NCBI GenBank assembly: GCA_018262195.1
Contig: JAGTRS010000035.1
Location: forward strand, 1 to 40,048
DNA length: 40,048 nt
Direction of reading: 5' to 3'
Source of the DNA: Pseudomonadota bacterium
Lineage (GTDB): Bacteria > Pseudomonadota > Gammaproteobacteria > Burkholderiales > Rhodocyclaceae
Part shown: positions 25,036 through 33,473 of the stretch, in pieces
How positions within the stretch are numbered: the first letter of the stretch is position 1
Layout of the letters: every line of letters begins with the position of its first letter
Made by a program: the position numbers and the translations under genes
Notes under the pieces: generated by a model
What the model saw: the letters and a program-made list of their open reading frames with translations, nothing else
Told to the model about the DNA's origin: nothing
The model's database searches: none

Positions 25036-25608
25036 GTGAGCCCTGCCAAAATTGAAGAACTCTTTGAACTCCTCCGCGCGGCCTGCGCCCGCCAGTTCCG
25101 CTTCAATCCCCGGCGCGTCACCGCCGGCATGCGTTATGTCGGCAAGGAAGGGCATGGCAAGGACATGGTCCATGTTTTCCGCGATGCCTCGACGCATTCG
25201 CAGATCGCACTGGACAGCACCTTCGCCATCCTGCGCGAGAAGCATGGCGAAAAGCCGCATTGGACCGAGGCCGAGAAGGCTCATTACCAGAATACCGATG
25301 CCGAAATTGACGCCGAAATTGCTGCCAAAAAGGCCGAACTCGAGTTCGTGCAAAATTCTGCGCTCTATCAGGACCACAAGGCCGAACTGCTGACCCACTA
25401 CAAGGATTGGCCCGGCTACGTCCCCGGCGTGACGAATCCGCGCGAAGCGGCACGACAGCTGGTCGCGGCGCTGGCCGAAGCCAAGGATGCGCGCTTTGTC
25501 GCTTTCGCCGAACACCTGGACTCGAACGATCAGGAGCATCTGGCTCATCTGCTACTGTCTCCTTGCCACCTTGAAATCGAAGCCGCCAAGGCTGCTGCAG
25601 CGCCTTAA
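25036..25608 (+). CDS. Conserved hypothetical protein, 190 residues
   Basis: I do not recognise this family. The frame begins GTG at 25036 with AAAGGA a few bases upstream and runs to TAA at 25608. The protein is soluble, without signal peptide or membrane segment. Residues about 70-110 form a charged, probably helical stretch (EAEKAHYQNTDAEIDAEIAA). The later part has WPGYVPGVTNPREAARQLV and ends in an Ala-rich tail. No catalytic motif is evident. Codon use looks like that of its neighbours. It starts a run of plus-strand genes (this gene, the 167-residue gene and the TrmH-like gene) with short gaps of about 50 and 8 bases, so they may be co-transcribed. The GTG start is moderately certain; the frame continues upstream through the icd terminator region. 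Confidence 0.7.
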   Translation: MSPAKIEELFELLRAACARQFRFNPRRVTAGMRYVGKEGHGKDMVHVFRDASTHSQIALDSTFAILREKHGEKPHWTEAEKAHYQNTDAEIDAEIAAKKAELEFVQNSALYQDHKAELLTHYKDWPGYVPGVTNPREAARQLVAALAEAKDARFVAFAEHLDSNDQEHLAHLLLSPCHLEIEAAKAAAAP

Positions 25609-25658
25609 TCCGGCGCTACGGCAAGCGCCGGCACGTCGGCGGGAAGTACAATCCGGGG

Positions 25659-26162
25659 ATGACAGAAAATGTAATCAACGATCCCGTCGAGACTGAAGAA
25701 GCCGACGTCATCAACGAACCGCGCTTGTGGCGCAGTAACGGCTGGACCGCCCGCGTCATCAAGAACGAAGATGACGAAGGCTGGGCCGTCGAAATGATCA
25801 AGGATGGTGAATCCGAGCCAGCCTTGGTCGGCCCGTGGACCATGGGGCGCGACAAGAAAAGCCCCAAGCCGCTGGACGTATCCGCCTTCCAGACCCTGAT
25901 CAAGACCGCCTCGGAAGTCCTGCGCCGCCATGAGCATCAACTACATGCGATGTTCCACAAGAAACTCACGGTCGATCGGGAAAGCGGGCCGATTTTGATC
26001 AGCCTCGACATTGTTCCTGATGAGGATGACCCCTACGCCACATTGAGCGCCGAAGATGCTGACGGCGAACAACTGGCCACAGTCCGGGTCGGGCCGAACT
26101 TCAAACTCAGCCCGGCCAGCGCCAACGCCTGGATAGCCGACGAATTTCGCCAGCCCGAATAA
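25659..26162 (+). CDS. Conserved hypothetical protein, 167 residues
   Basis: Unrecognised soluble protein with an acidic N-terminus (VETEEADVINEP). A central WRSNGWTARVIKNEDDEGWAV reads like a beta-rich domain with repeated tryptophans, followed by MIKDGESEPALVGPWTMGRDKKSP. The second half contains a short helix and the strand pattern PILISLDIVPDEDDPYATLS. No signal peptide, membrane segment, metal-binding cluster or known catalytic motif was seen. It sits 8 bases before the TrmH-family gene and is probably translated from the same messenger. It may serve in RNA-related housekeeping, but only by neighbourhood. Start ATG 25659 has a weak upstream GGGG. Confidence 0.7.
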   Translation: MTENVINDPVETEEADVINEPRLWRSNGWTARVIKNEDDEGWAVEMIKDGESEPALVGPWTMGRDKKSPKPLDVSAFQTLIKTASEVLRRHEHQLHAMFHKKLTVDRESGPILISLDIVPDEDDPYATLSAEDADGEQLATVRVGPNFKLSPASANAWIADEFRQPE

Positions 26163-26170
26163 AGCCAAAG

Positions 26171-26665
26171 ATGAGCATCGAAACCATCACCAGAAAACAG
26201 GCCGTCAAGGACTACACCGGCTACGCGTGCATCGGCCTCTACAACCCGAAAGGCCCGGAAAACGTCGGCTCCATCATGCGCGCCGCCGGCTGCTATGGTG
26301 TCAATACAGTGTTCTACACCGGCAAACGTTATGAGCGCGCCGCCGAATTTCGCACCGACACCAAGCAGGTCCATTTGCAACTGCCACTGATCGGTGTGGA
26401 GGACTTGGAGCAGGTGATCCCTTTCGGTTGCGTGCCGGTCGCCATCGAAGTACATCCGGACGCCAAGCCGCTTACCGAATATCAGCACCCAGAACGTGCC
26501 TTCTACATCTTTGGACCGGAAGACGGCAGCTTGAAAAAGAACGTGACCTCGTGGTGCGAGGACATCGTTTACATCCCGACCCACGGCTGCATGAACCTGG
26601 CGGCAACGGTCAATGTGGTTCTTTATGACCGGATGCTGAAGGCAAGTTGGTCGATGGCGAAATGA
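26171..26665 (+). CDS. TrmH/SpoU-family RNA 2'-O-methyltransferase
   Basis: A 164-residue single-domain SPOUT methyltransferase. The three family motifs are visible: motif 1 in NPKGPENVGSIMRAAGCYG (about residues 25-43, with Asn and Arg), motif 2 in FYIFGPEDGSL (about 116-126), and motif 3 in IPTHGCMNLAATVNVVLYDRM (about 135-155, shown in part as GCMNLAATVNVVLYDR). These form the SAM-binding knot and ribose 2'-O-methylation site. Its size is like TrmL (tRNA wobble position) but it has no clear TrmL-specific signature, so the RNA target is undetermined. No extra RNA-binding domain is present. Confidence 0.88.
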   Translation: MSIETITRKQAVKDYTGYACIGLYNPKGPENVGSIMRAAGCYGVNTVFYTGKRYERAAEFRTDTKQVHLQLPLIGVEDLEQVIPFGCVPVAIEVHPDAKPLTEYQHPERAFYIFGPEDGSLKKNVTSWCEDIVYIPTHGCMNLAATVNVVLYDRMLKASWSMAK

Positions 26666-26798
26666 CGCTGGCTGCTTCAGCGATGCGGGGGGCGAATGCA
26701 CCTGATGCACATTACGTCACCCCTGTTGTCTCCCTCACAAGTGGGCTTGTCTTTTACGTTAGAATTTGCGCCATTCTCCCGTTTTCAGGTGTTTTACG

Positions 26799-27053
26799 AT
26801 GACTACAGACTTGGAACCCGCGGCTTTGACCGCCGACGACTTGTTAAAGCGCAAAAAGGAAGTCCGTAAATGGGTGCTATTGCGTGGCTTCTTGCTCGGT
26901 GTGCTGGTTGCTGCCTGGTGGATTCTTTTTGTGCCGGAATCCATCGTGGCCTCGACCACGAAATACGTGCTCGGCGTTGTGGTCGGCCTGATAGCGACGG
27001 GCGGCTACCTGTACCAGTTGCGCGGCGTATTCCAGGCGCCGGTCAAGGATTGA
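26799..27053 (+). CDS. Small membrane protein, 84 residues
   Basis: A short protein with a charged cytoplasmic N-terminus (DDLLKRKKEVRKW) and two predicted transmembrane helices, about residues 28-48 (LLRGFLLGVLVAAWWILFV) and 55-75 (YVLGVVVGLIATGGYLY). I do not recognise a family. ATG 26799 follows AGGTG; an in-frame start 11 codons upstream is less likely because it lies close to the probable promoter AT-rich segment (TAGAAT at 26760). It ends 19 bases before murI, and the two may be transcribed together. No function can be inferred from the sequence. Confidence 0.65.
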   Translation: MTTDLEPAALTADDLLKRKKEVRKWVLLRGFLLGVLVAAWWILFVPESIVASTTKYVLGVVVGLIATGGYLYQLRGVFQAPVKD

Positions 27054-27072
27054 GCGCGAGCACCCGGCAACG

Positions 27073-27882
27073 ATGCCTGCGGCCTGGGGAAGCCTTCTGA
27101 CCAACCAGCCCATCGCTGTTTTTGATTCCGGCCTTGGTGGTCTGACGGTCTTGCGCGCCCTGCGCGATCGACTGCCGCAAGAAGATTACTTCTATTTTGC
27201 CGATACCCGGTTTTTGCCTTACGGCGACCGGCCGGAAGTGTTTCTGCGCGAGCGCGGGGTATTGATTGCCAAAGCGCTGGCCAAGCGTGGTGTCAAGGCC
27301 TTGGTGATAGCCTGCAACACGGCGACAGCGGCGGCTGCGGAGGCGATTCGGGCGGCCATTGATTTACCTGTGGTGGCGCTGGAGCCGGGGGTCAAGCCGG
27401 CAGTGGCGCTCAGTCGAAGTGGCGTAATCGGTGTGCTGGCGACGACGCGGACTTTAGAGAGCGAGCGCTTTCAACGGCTGGTTGGCAACCATGCCAATCA
27501 TTTGCGGGTGCTTGCCCAGGCTTGCCCGGGGCTGGCTGAAGCAATCGAGGCGCAGGGCCCGGATAGCCCGCAGGTAGCGGCCTTGCTCGATGCTTTTGTC
27601 GAACCGCTGGCTGCGGCGGCGGCTGATGTCGTCGTCCTCGGCTGCACGCATTACCCGTGGGTGGCCGAAGCGATCGCCCGGCGCATGCCGGCCGGGACGA
27701 GCTTGCTCGATACCGGCGAGCCGGTGGCACGCCAGTTGGAGCGACTGCTGGCAGCCAGCCATCTGCTCGGCGGCGGGCATGGTCGGCTGACGGTGGCAAC
27801 CAGCGGCGCTCCGGCTGAGGTCAGTGCCACGGTTGAGCGCCTGTGGGGGACTGGCCTTCACGTTGAACACTGGGAGCCCTGA
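27073..27882 (+). CDS. murI: Glutamate racemase
   Basis: A 269-residue cytosolic enzyme that makes D-glutamate for peptidoglycan. The catalytic features are all visible: FDSGLGGLTVL (Asp18-Ser19 region), the first catalytic cysteine Cys81 in ACNTATAAA, and the second, Cys191, in LGCTHYPWV. TRFLPYG matches the PYG motif. Start choice is uncertain: ATG 27073 lacks a good ribosome-binding site, while the protein homologous to other MurI would begin at LTNQPIAVFDSG, a CTG codon at 27100 preceded by GGGGAAG. An upstream 9-residue extension is therefore possible artefact. The stop is one base before the CoA-transferase start. Confidence 0.93.
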   Translation: MPAAWGSLLTNQPIAVFDSGLGGLTVLRALRDRLPQEDYFYFADTRFLPYGDRPEVFLRERGVLIAKALAKRGVKALVIACNTATAAAAEAIRAAIDLPVVALEPGVKPAVALSRSGVIGVLATTRTLESERFQRLVGNHANHLRVLAQACPGLAEAIEAQGPDSPQVAALLDAFVEPLAAAAADVVVLGCTHYPWVAEAIARRMPAGTSLLDTGEPVARQLERLLAASHLLGGGHGRLTVATSGAPAEVSATVERLWGTGLHVEHWEP

Positions 27883-27883
27883 G

Positions 27884-29083
27884 ATGAGCGAAGCAAAAAA
27901 GCCGTTGGCCGGACTCAAGGTAGTTGAACTCGGTACGCTGATCGCGGGGCCGTTTTGCACGCGGATCATGGCCGAGTTTGGCGCCGAGGTGATCAAAGTG
28001 GAGTCACCCGATGGCGGCGACCCGCTGCGCAAGTGGCGCAAGCTTTATGAAGGCACGTCATTATGGTGGTACGTGCAGTCGCGCAACAAGAAATCGGTGA
28101 CAGCCAACCTGAAGCATCCAGCAGGCCGGGAATTCGTCCGCCAGCTGATTGCCGAGGCGGACATCCTGGTCGAGAACTTTCGTCCCGGTGTGCTGGAAAA
28201 GCTCGGACTGGATTGGGAAACCCTGAAGGCAGCCAATCCGGGCCTGGTCATGGTCCGCCTCTCCGGCTTCGGTCAGACCGGCCCGTACAAGGACCAGCCA
28301 GGCTTTGGTGCGGTCGGCGAGTCGATGGGCGGCCTGCGCTACATCACCGGCTTCCCCGACCGGCCCCCGGTGCGCACCGGGATTTCCATTGGTGATTCGA
28401 TTGCTGCGCTGTGGGGGGCGATTGGTGCGCTGATGGCGCTGCGCCACAAGGAGGTCAATGGCGGGGCCGGCCAGGTGGTCGATGTCGCGCTCTACGAGGC
28501 TGTGTTCGCGATGATGGAGTCGATGGTGCCAGAATTCGATGTTTTCGGTTTTGCCCGTGAGCGAACCGGCAACATCATGCCCGGCATCACGCCATCAAGC
28601 ACGCACACGACCAAGGACGGCAAGCACGTGACCATCGGCGCCAATGGCGATGCAATCTTCAAACGCTTCATGCTGGCCATCGGCCGGCCGGATCTGGCCG
28701 GCGATCCGACGCTGGCCGACAATGCCGGCCGCGATGCCCGGCGCGACGAAATCTATGCGCTGATCGACTGCTGGTGCGCCGAGCATGACGAGTCCGAAGT
28801 GCTGGCCATCCTGGCCGCCGCAGAGGTGCCGTCGTCACGCGTTTATTCGGTGATCGACATGTTTGCCGATCCGCAATTCATTGCCCGTCAGATGTTCGAG
28901 TCGGCCCGCCTGCCGGATGGCAAGGCATTCCGCATTCCGGGCATTGTGCCGAAGCTTTCGGAAACGCCAGGTTCTACGGAATGGCTGGGGGTGGAACTGG
29001 GCGCCCATACCGACCAGGTGCTGGTCGGGCTGGGCTATTCGCCAGCGCAAGTGGCCGGCTTGAGGGCGTCAGGCGCCATCTAA
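27884..29083 (+). CDS. Class III (CaiB/BaiF-type) acyl-CoA transferase
   Basis: A 399-residue CoA-transferase family III protein. Family features include the N-terminal LAGLKVVELGTLIAGPFCTRI, KVESPDGGDPLRKW, NLKHPAGREFVRQLI, LVENFRPGVLEKLGL, and IGDSIAALWGAIGAL, where Asp171 is expected to form the covalent acyl/CoA intermediate. The C-terminal part has GITPSSTHTTKDGKHVTIGANGD (in part TTKDGKHVTIGANGD) and the usual hinge. It swaps CoA between a carboxylic acid donor and acceptor; the substrate cannot be read from sequence (formyl-, succinyl-, carnitinyl- and others exist). ATG 27884 with GGGAG upstream is one base after murI, so they are probably co-translated despite unrelated roles. Confidence 0.92.
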   Translation: MSEAKKPLAGLKVVELGTLIAGPFCTRIMAEFGAEVIKVESPDGGDPLRKWRKLYEGTSLWWYVQSRNKKSVTANLKHPAGREFVRQLIAEADILVENFRPGVLEKLGLDWETLKAANPGLVMVRLSGFGQTGPYKDQPGFGAVGESMGGLRYITGFPDRPPVRTGISIGDSIAALWGAIGALMALRHKEVNGGAGQVVDVALYEAVFAMMESMVPEFDVFGFARERTGNIMPGITPSSTHTTKDGKHVTIGANGDAIFKRFMLAIGRPDLAGDPTLADNAGRDARRDEIYALIDCWCAEHDESEVLAILAAAEVPSSRVYSVIDMFADPQFIARQMFESARLPDGKAFRIPGIVPKLSETPGSTEWLGVELGAHTDQVLVGLGYSPAQVAGLRASGAI

Positions 29084-29097
29084 GCCGGCGATTTACG

Positions 29098-30726
29098 TCA
29101 GACCCTGAAGCGTCCGATCATCTGTTTCAGGTTGTTGGCAATATTTTCCAGCTGGTGAGCGGTTGCTGTCGTGCCACGGATGGTGACCGTGGTGTCTTCT
29201 ACCATGTTGGCAATCTGCTCGACACGTTGGGCGATTGAGGTGCTGGCTGCACTCTGTTCCTGCGTGGCGTCGGCTACTTCGCCAACCCGATCCAGCGTGC
29301 GTCGGGCACCTTCTTCGATGGCACGCAAGGATTCGGTTGCCGATTCGGCCAGCTGAACCCCTTGCTCGACTTCCGGTAGCGCAGCATTCATCGCTTCCAC
29401 CGCACCGGCCGTATCGGACTGAATGGCGACGATCATCTGCTCGATTTCAGTGGTGGCGCTCGATGTCCGTTCGGCCAGCTTGCGGACTTCATCGGCCACG
29501 ACGGCAAAGCCACGCCCTTGTTCGCCGGCACGGGCCGCCTCGATGGCGGCATTCAAGGCGAGCAGGTTGGTTTGGCCGGCGATATCCTTGATGACGTTGG
29601 CGATGGAGGAAATCTGGTTGGCGCGGCCTTCCAGGGTGCGGATGCGATCAGCGACGCCGGACACAGTTTGCGATACCACCTGAATGGCGTTTCTCGCCTG
29701 CCCGACACGCATTTCGCCCTGGCTCGACAGTTCGAGGGCAGAGCGGGAGTCGGCGGAGGTTTCACGGGCGCTGTCCGAAATATGGTTGGAACTGACCGTG
29801 AGCTCCTCGATGGCAGCCGCCATGGCCGATGTGGCATCGGACTGATGCTCCGCCGCCCTGGCCACTTCGTCGGAAGCCGTGGCGATCTGAGCGGCGTTGC
29901 TGGCCAGGGTATTGGCATCGCTGTTTATCTCGCTGACGATCTTGCGCAGCGATGCGACCATGGTGTCCAGCGAGTGCATCAGGCTGCCCGCATCGCTGGC
30001 GGATGCCTTGCCTGTCAGGTCGCCATCAGCCACACGTTGCATCATTTCGGAGACTAGCTGTGGTTCGCCGCCTAGTTGTCGAACGACGCTCCGGCCAACC
30101 AGGTAGCCGATGACACTGAGTGCGATCAGCAGAACAAGCGAGATTCCGCCCAGCAGAAAGGCGTTGCGTTGGAATTCGGCATTGACGTCATCGACATAGA
30201 TGCCCGTGCCGATGACCCAGCTCCACGGTGCGAAGGCAGCGGCATAGGAGAGCTTGGGGGCGGATTGCGTCTGTCCGGCACGCGGGAACCAGTAATCGAC
30301 AAAACCACCGCCGGCATTGCCCTGCGCAACCAGTTCGCGAATCAGCAACTTGCCGTTCGTGTCCTTGAGGTCGGCCATGTTCTTGCCTTCGTTCTCGGGT
30401 TTGGGCGGCAGCAGGACATAGTTGTGGCTATTGTCGAGGATGAAGAAGTAGTCGTTGCTGGCGTAGCGCAGGTTACGCAGCGCTTCCTTGGCTGCTGTCT
30501 TGGCAGCCTCTTCGGACAGGGTGCCGGCGGCCATCAGTTTGTGATGGTGGGCAAGGATGCCGACGCCGACCTCGACCAGATTCTTGGTCTTTTGCATCCG
30601 GTCTTCCAGCATTGTGTTCTTGAGCTGGAAAAGTGCGGTGATGCAAAGCACGAGCAAGCCGATCAGCGTGAGACCGACCAGAAGCTGCATGCGCGATGAG
30701 AGGCGCAGTTTTGCCAGTGTTCCCAT
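29098..30726 (-). CDS. Cache-domain methyl-accepting chemotaxis protein
   Basis: A 542-residue transmembrane chemoreceptor. First membrane helix at about residues 12-34. The periplasmic region (about 36-190) is a single Cache domain with [29 protein letters not shown] (in part NDYFFILDN and [12 protein letters not shown]), followed by [14 protein letters not shown], the pattern of sCache_2 sensors that bind small organic acids. A second helix at about 190-212, a HAMP-like linker, and the signalling domain with [17 protein letters not shown] and [18 protein letters not shown] follow. There is no CheR/CheB pentapeptide. It is convergent with the CoA-transferase (14-base gap). GGAAG precedes the start. 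The ligand is unknown. Confidence 0.93.
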   Translation of the reverse strand: MGTLAKLRLSSRMQLLVGLTLIGLLVLCITALFQLKNTMLEDRMQKTKNLVEVGVGILAHHHKLMAAGTLSEEAAKTAAKEALRNLRYASNDYFFILDNSHNYVLLPPKPENEGKNMADLKDTNGKLLIRELVAQGNAGGGFVDYWFPRAGQTQSAPKLSYAAAFAPWSWVIGTGIYVDDVNAEFQRNAFLLGGISLVLLIALSVIGYLVGRSVVRQLGGEPQLVSEMMQRVADGDLTGKASASDAGSLMHSLDTMVASLRKIVSEINSDANTLASNAAQIATASDEVARAAEHQSDATSAMAAAIEELTVSSNHISDSARETSADSRSALELSSQGEMRVGQARNAIQVVSQTVSGVADRIRTLEGRANQISSIANVIKDIAGQTNLLALNAAIEAARAGEQGRGFAVVADEVRKLAERTSSATTEIEQMIVAIQSDTAGAVEAMNAALPEVEQGVQLAESATESLRAIEEGARRTLDRVGEVADATQEQSAASTSIAQRVEQIANMVEDTTVTIRGTTATAHQLENIANNLKQMIGRFRV

Positions 30727-30819
30727 TGCTACTTCCTTCCCTGATTTGCGATGGTTATTTACGAATAAGCTATTTTTGGTGATTCTAAGGCGCTGTGATG
30801 ATTTTTGGGTGACGTTATG

Positions 30820-31341
30820 TCATTTGAGACGAAACCGAACCGGGAGGACGACCTGTCGTGGTGCATCGGATGGCAACGACTGCAGCGAGCGGACGGCACG
30901 CAGCGCTGCCTCGTCGAGAATGGCGTGACCACTCCCTTGCTCGATACGGGCTGCGCTGACCTTGCCGGCTTCGTCTATGAGCAGCAGGACGTCGACATCG
31001 CCCTGCAAGCCGCGGGCAATGGCTTCCGCCGGGTAAAACTGGCCGGCCGCATCGAGCTTCGTGAGGTGCTCGCGAACAGCCTGTGTCCAGGTTCTGGGGC
31101 CTTTGGCTGAAGCTTTGGTTTCCGGGGGCGGCTTGGTCGTTCTGGATGGCTTGGCTTGCTCGGGCAGCGTTAGTGGCGGTGTTGCCGTTTCAACCGGTGC
31201 CGGCCGGCGCAGTTCTGCTTTCAGTGGCGTCGTGGGCGACTGTTTTTCAGGCAGGGAAATCAGGCTGGGCAGGAATGGCAGCAGATGCAAGGAGAGCGAC
31301 AGCGCCAGCGCCGTGAAAAGCCGGTAATCGGTCCGGGTCAT
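30820..31341 (-). CDS. TonB-like C-terminal domain protein
   Basis: A 173-residue protein with the plan of TonB: an N-terminal membrane anchor (ALALSLSLHLLPFLPSLISL, about residues 10-30), a Pro/Thr/Lys-rich periplasmic linker (residues about 35-90, e.g. PPLTLPEQAKPSRTTKPPP), and a C-terminal TonB domain with FYPAEAIARGLQGDVDVLLLIDEAGKVSAARIEQGSGHAILDEAALRAVR (in part YPAEAIARGLQGDVDVLL). No exbB or exbD is in the window. It is short compared with E. coli TonB (239). The start is taken at ATG 31341; the frame continues upstream, but that part overlaps the divergent ankyrin gene. It transmits energy to an outer-membrane transporter only if it partners with an ExbBD pair elsewhere. Confidence 0.8.
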   Translation of the reverse strand: MTRTDYRLFTALALSLSLHLLPFLPSLISLPEKQSPTTPLKAELRRPAPVETATPPLTLPEQAKPSRTTKPPPETKASAKGPRTWTQAVREHLTKLDAAGQFYPAEAIARGLQGDVDVLLLIDEAGKVSAARIEQGSGHAILDEAALRAVRSLQSLPSDAPRQVVLPVRFRLK

Positions 31342-31378
31342 GAGAAAATGATGGCTGGCCTGAGGCAATGGGAACGCA

Positions 31379-32413
31379 ATGAGACTAACTGCAAAACGAC
31401 TGCTCGCCATGATAATCGGGATGGGACTGTTGCTGTCGGCAACGCCCCCGGTTTTTTCGGCGGACAACTCGGTATCGCCGGATCCGGTGGCATTCACCAA
31501 CAGCATGGAACTGGGCGATCTGGGGCAGGCAGAAAAATGGCTCGACGCCGGCATGTCGCCGGACTTCATGGGCAGCCGGATTGGTTCAGGTTTGATGATC
31601 GCTGCCTGGGAAGGCAAGATCGACCTGATGCGCCTGTTCATATCCCGTGGTGCCGACATCAACAAGCTGAACGCCAACGGCGAATCGGCCATTGCCCTTG
31701 CCGCCTGGCGCGGCAATCTGGAGGCGGTCAAGTGGCTGCTTGAGCGGGGGGCGCGGATCAATGCACCGAAGCGTCAGTGGTCGGCGCTGCACTACGCGGT
31801 GTTCGCCGGGCATGCCGAGGTGGCTGATTACCTGATCGAACAAGGGGCGGATATCGATGCACAGAGCACCAACGGCTCCAGCGTGCTGATGATGGCCGTC
31901 TACGAAGGGCATCAGCAACTGGCCCGCAAGCTGATCGAGAAGGGGGCCGATCGCACACCGAAGAACGAGTGGGGCGACGGTGCGCTGGAATGGGCAATGC
32001 GACAGAACCGGCTTGAGCTAGCCCGGATGGTCAGCAACCCGGAAGAATTCAACATCGCTGTCAGCCAGCCCAAGGAAAAATGGGGCGAGCCGACGCGTTC
32101 GCTGCGCACGTCCAAGGATCTTGAGAACCTGCTCAATATTCGCGAGACCCTGGTCAAGCGTGGCATGGATACGGCAGCGATCGACAAGCGGATTTCCGTC
32201 GAGCGCATGCGGATTGTTCGTTCGGAGCTTGACCGCCAGACGCCGGCCCGGGCGGTGACCATGGAGATCACGGCCAGCCGCAACAAGCCGCAGGAGCAGT
32301 CAGCCAAGATCATCTACGACGACAAGGGCAAGGCGGTCGGTTACAAGGCGCCACCGGCGACCTATTTCGGCAAGCCGAAAATGCCACCCAAGGGGCAGGT
32401 GAAGAATTACTGA
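31379..32413 (+). CDS. Exported ankyrin-repeat protein
   Basis: A 344-residue protein with a Sec signal peptide (about residues 1-28, cleaved near PVFSAD) followed by four to five ankyrin repeats between about residues 40 and 205. Typical repeat units are SGLMIAAWEGKIDLMRLFISRGADIN, SAIALAAWRGNLEAVKWLLERGA and SALHYAVFAGHAEVADYLIEQGADID (each shown in part elsewhere). The C-terminal 130 residues are charged and have no recognised fold, ending KPKMPPKGQVKNY. It probably binds another protein in the periplasm. It starts 37 bases from the TonB-like gene on the opposite strand, so the two share a promoter region. Exported ankyrin proteins are not unusual in betaproteobacteria, but this one's partner is unknown. 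Confidence 0.85.
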   Translation: MRLTAKRLLAMIIGMGLLLSATPPVFSADNSVSPDPVAFTNSMELGDLGQAEKWLDAGMSPDFMGSRIGSGLMIAAWEGKIDLMRLFISRGADINKLNANGESAIALAAWRGNLEAVKWLLERGARINAPKRQWSALHYAVFAGHAEVADYLIEQGADIDAQSTNGSSVLMMAVYEGHQQLARKLIEKGADRTPKNEWGDGALEWAMRQNRLELARMVSNPEEFNIAVSQPKEKWGEPTRSLRTSKDLENLLNIRETLVKRGMDTAAIDKRISVERMRIVRSELDRQTPARAVTMEITASRNKPQEQSAKIIYDDKGKAVGYKAPPATYFGKPKMPPKGQVKNY

Positions 32414-32506
32414 ACAATCGTCAGGTATCAGCCTTGCACCTTGGTCCAATTGCAAACCATGGGTAGCTGATGCAGACTTCACCGATACATAAAACGAGGA
32501 GCGGGC

Positions 32507-32839
32507 ATGCTTTACGTGGCAAGAGACGGTGATGGGCGGATTTGCGAATTGCATCCCATGCCGCTGGGCAGCGCCCAGGAAGCTTTGCCACCCGATAACC
32601 CGCAGGTGCTCCAATTTATTCATGAGCGCTGGCGGCAGAATGAGCTTGATCAGCTCGACCGGGATTTCGTGCGGGTTATCGAGGATACGATCGAACTGCT
32701 GATCGCCAAGGATCTGATCCTGTTTACCGACCTGCCGCCGAAGGTTCAGGAAAAGCTGCTACGCCGCAAGGAAGTGCGCCAGAAACGCCACTACGAGGGG
32801 CATTTCGGCACCGGCGGCGACGACATCATCCCGATCTGA
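32507..32839 (+). CDS. Small conserved protein of unknown function, 110 residues
   Basis: A soluble 110-residue protein starting MLYVARDGDGRICELH. The central part is a long amphipathic, charged helix (ERWRQNELDQLDRDFVRVIE) and the end is basic then acidic (RRKEVRQKRHYEGHFGTGGDD). The motif LIAKDLILFTDLPPKVQEKLL is distinctive. I recall short betaproteobacterial proteins of this type, some mislabelled as tryptophan synthase beta subunits; there is no enzyme domain here. AGGAG at 32498 region lies about 6 bases before the ATG. It is convergent with the response regulator gene, with a 25-base gap that has no clear terminator. Confidence 0.75.
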   Translation: MLYVARDGDGRICELHPMPLGSAQEALPPDNPQVLQFIHERWRQNELDQLDRDFVRVIEDTIELLIAKDLILFTDLPPKVQEKLLRRKEVRQKRHYEGHFGTGGDDIIPI

Positions 32840-32864
32840 TCGTCCGGCCCGCCGGGGCGTAATC

Positions 32865-33473
32865 TCAATTGACCGTCATGACAACCTTGACCAATTCGGC
32901 CAGGGTACGGACACCCATCTTTTCCATGACCCTGGCGCGATGGGCTTCGACGGTTTTCATGCTGATATTCAGTTCGTCGGCAATCTGCTTGTTCAGCTTG
33001 CCGGTGACAACCAGTTGCATGACTTCCCGCTCGCGCTGGGTCAGCTGATCCAGTCGGTGCGAAATGGCGCCGTCGCGCTGGCGGCGGGCGGAAAGCTGAT
33101 TATCCAGTTCGAGGGCGCGCTGGATGCGCGACAGCAGGTCTTCGTTGTGGAAGGGCTTTTCGATGAAGTCGCAGGCGCCGCGTTGCAGCGCCGAGACGGC
33201 CATCGGTACATCACCGTGGCCGGTAACGAAGATGACCGGGAGCTGAGAGCCAAGGGCGTCGAGCTTTTCCTGCAGTTCCAGTCCGCTCATCTCCGGCATC
33301 CGGACATCGAGAACGAGGCAGCCGCGCATGTCGTCGCGCCGGGCCTTCAGGAAGCTTTCGGCCGAGTCGAAGCAGGCGACACGATAACCTTCGCCCTCGA
33401 GCAGCCAGGTCATCGAGTCGCGCATGGCTTCGTCGTCATCGACGACATAAATGGTTTGGGTCAATTCACTCAT
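32865..33473 (-). CDS. FixJ/NarL-type response regulator
   Basis: A 202-residue two-component regulator. The receiver domain has the acidic pair in VVDDDEAM, the phospho-acceptor Asp56 in LVLDVRMPEMSG and the conserved Lys106 in FIEKPF. The C-terminal LuxR-type helix-turn-helix is LTQREREVMQLVVTGKLNKQIADELNISMKTVEAHRARVMEKM (in part REREVMQLVVTGKLNKQIA, recognition helix MKTVEAHRARVM). The overall plan and the adjacent kinase fit the FixLJ/TtrSR/DctR group. The start at 33473 overlaps the kinase stop by 8 bases (33466-33473), so both are made from one transcript. Target genes are unknown; no near palindromic operator was found. Confidence 0.95.
   Translation of the reverse strand: MSELTQTIYVVDDDEAMRDSMTWLLEGEGYRVACFDSAESFLKARRDDMRGCLVLDVRMPEMSGLELQEKLDALGSQLPVIFVTGHGDVPMAVSALQRGACDFIEKPFHNEDLLSRIQRALELDNQLSARRQRDGAISHRLDQLTQREREVMQLVVTGKLNKQIADELNISMKTVEAHRARVMEKMGVRTLAELVKVVMTVN

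Noticed and set aside
26666..26798. Extra gene or RNA between the TrmH gene and the small membrane protein
   Set aside because: Only an AT-rich promoter-like patch (TAGAAT near 26760) was seen; no convincing -35 element, ORF or structure.
30820..31761. Extended 313-codon start for the TonB-like gene
   Set aside because: The extra 140 residues lie entirely over the ankyrin gene and its signal peptide region and show no membrane anchor; the anchor begins at 31341.
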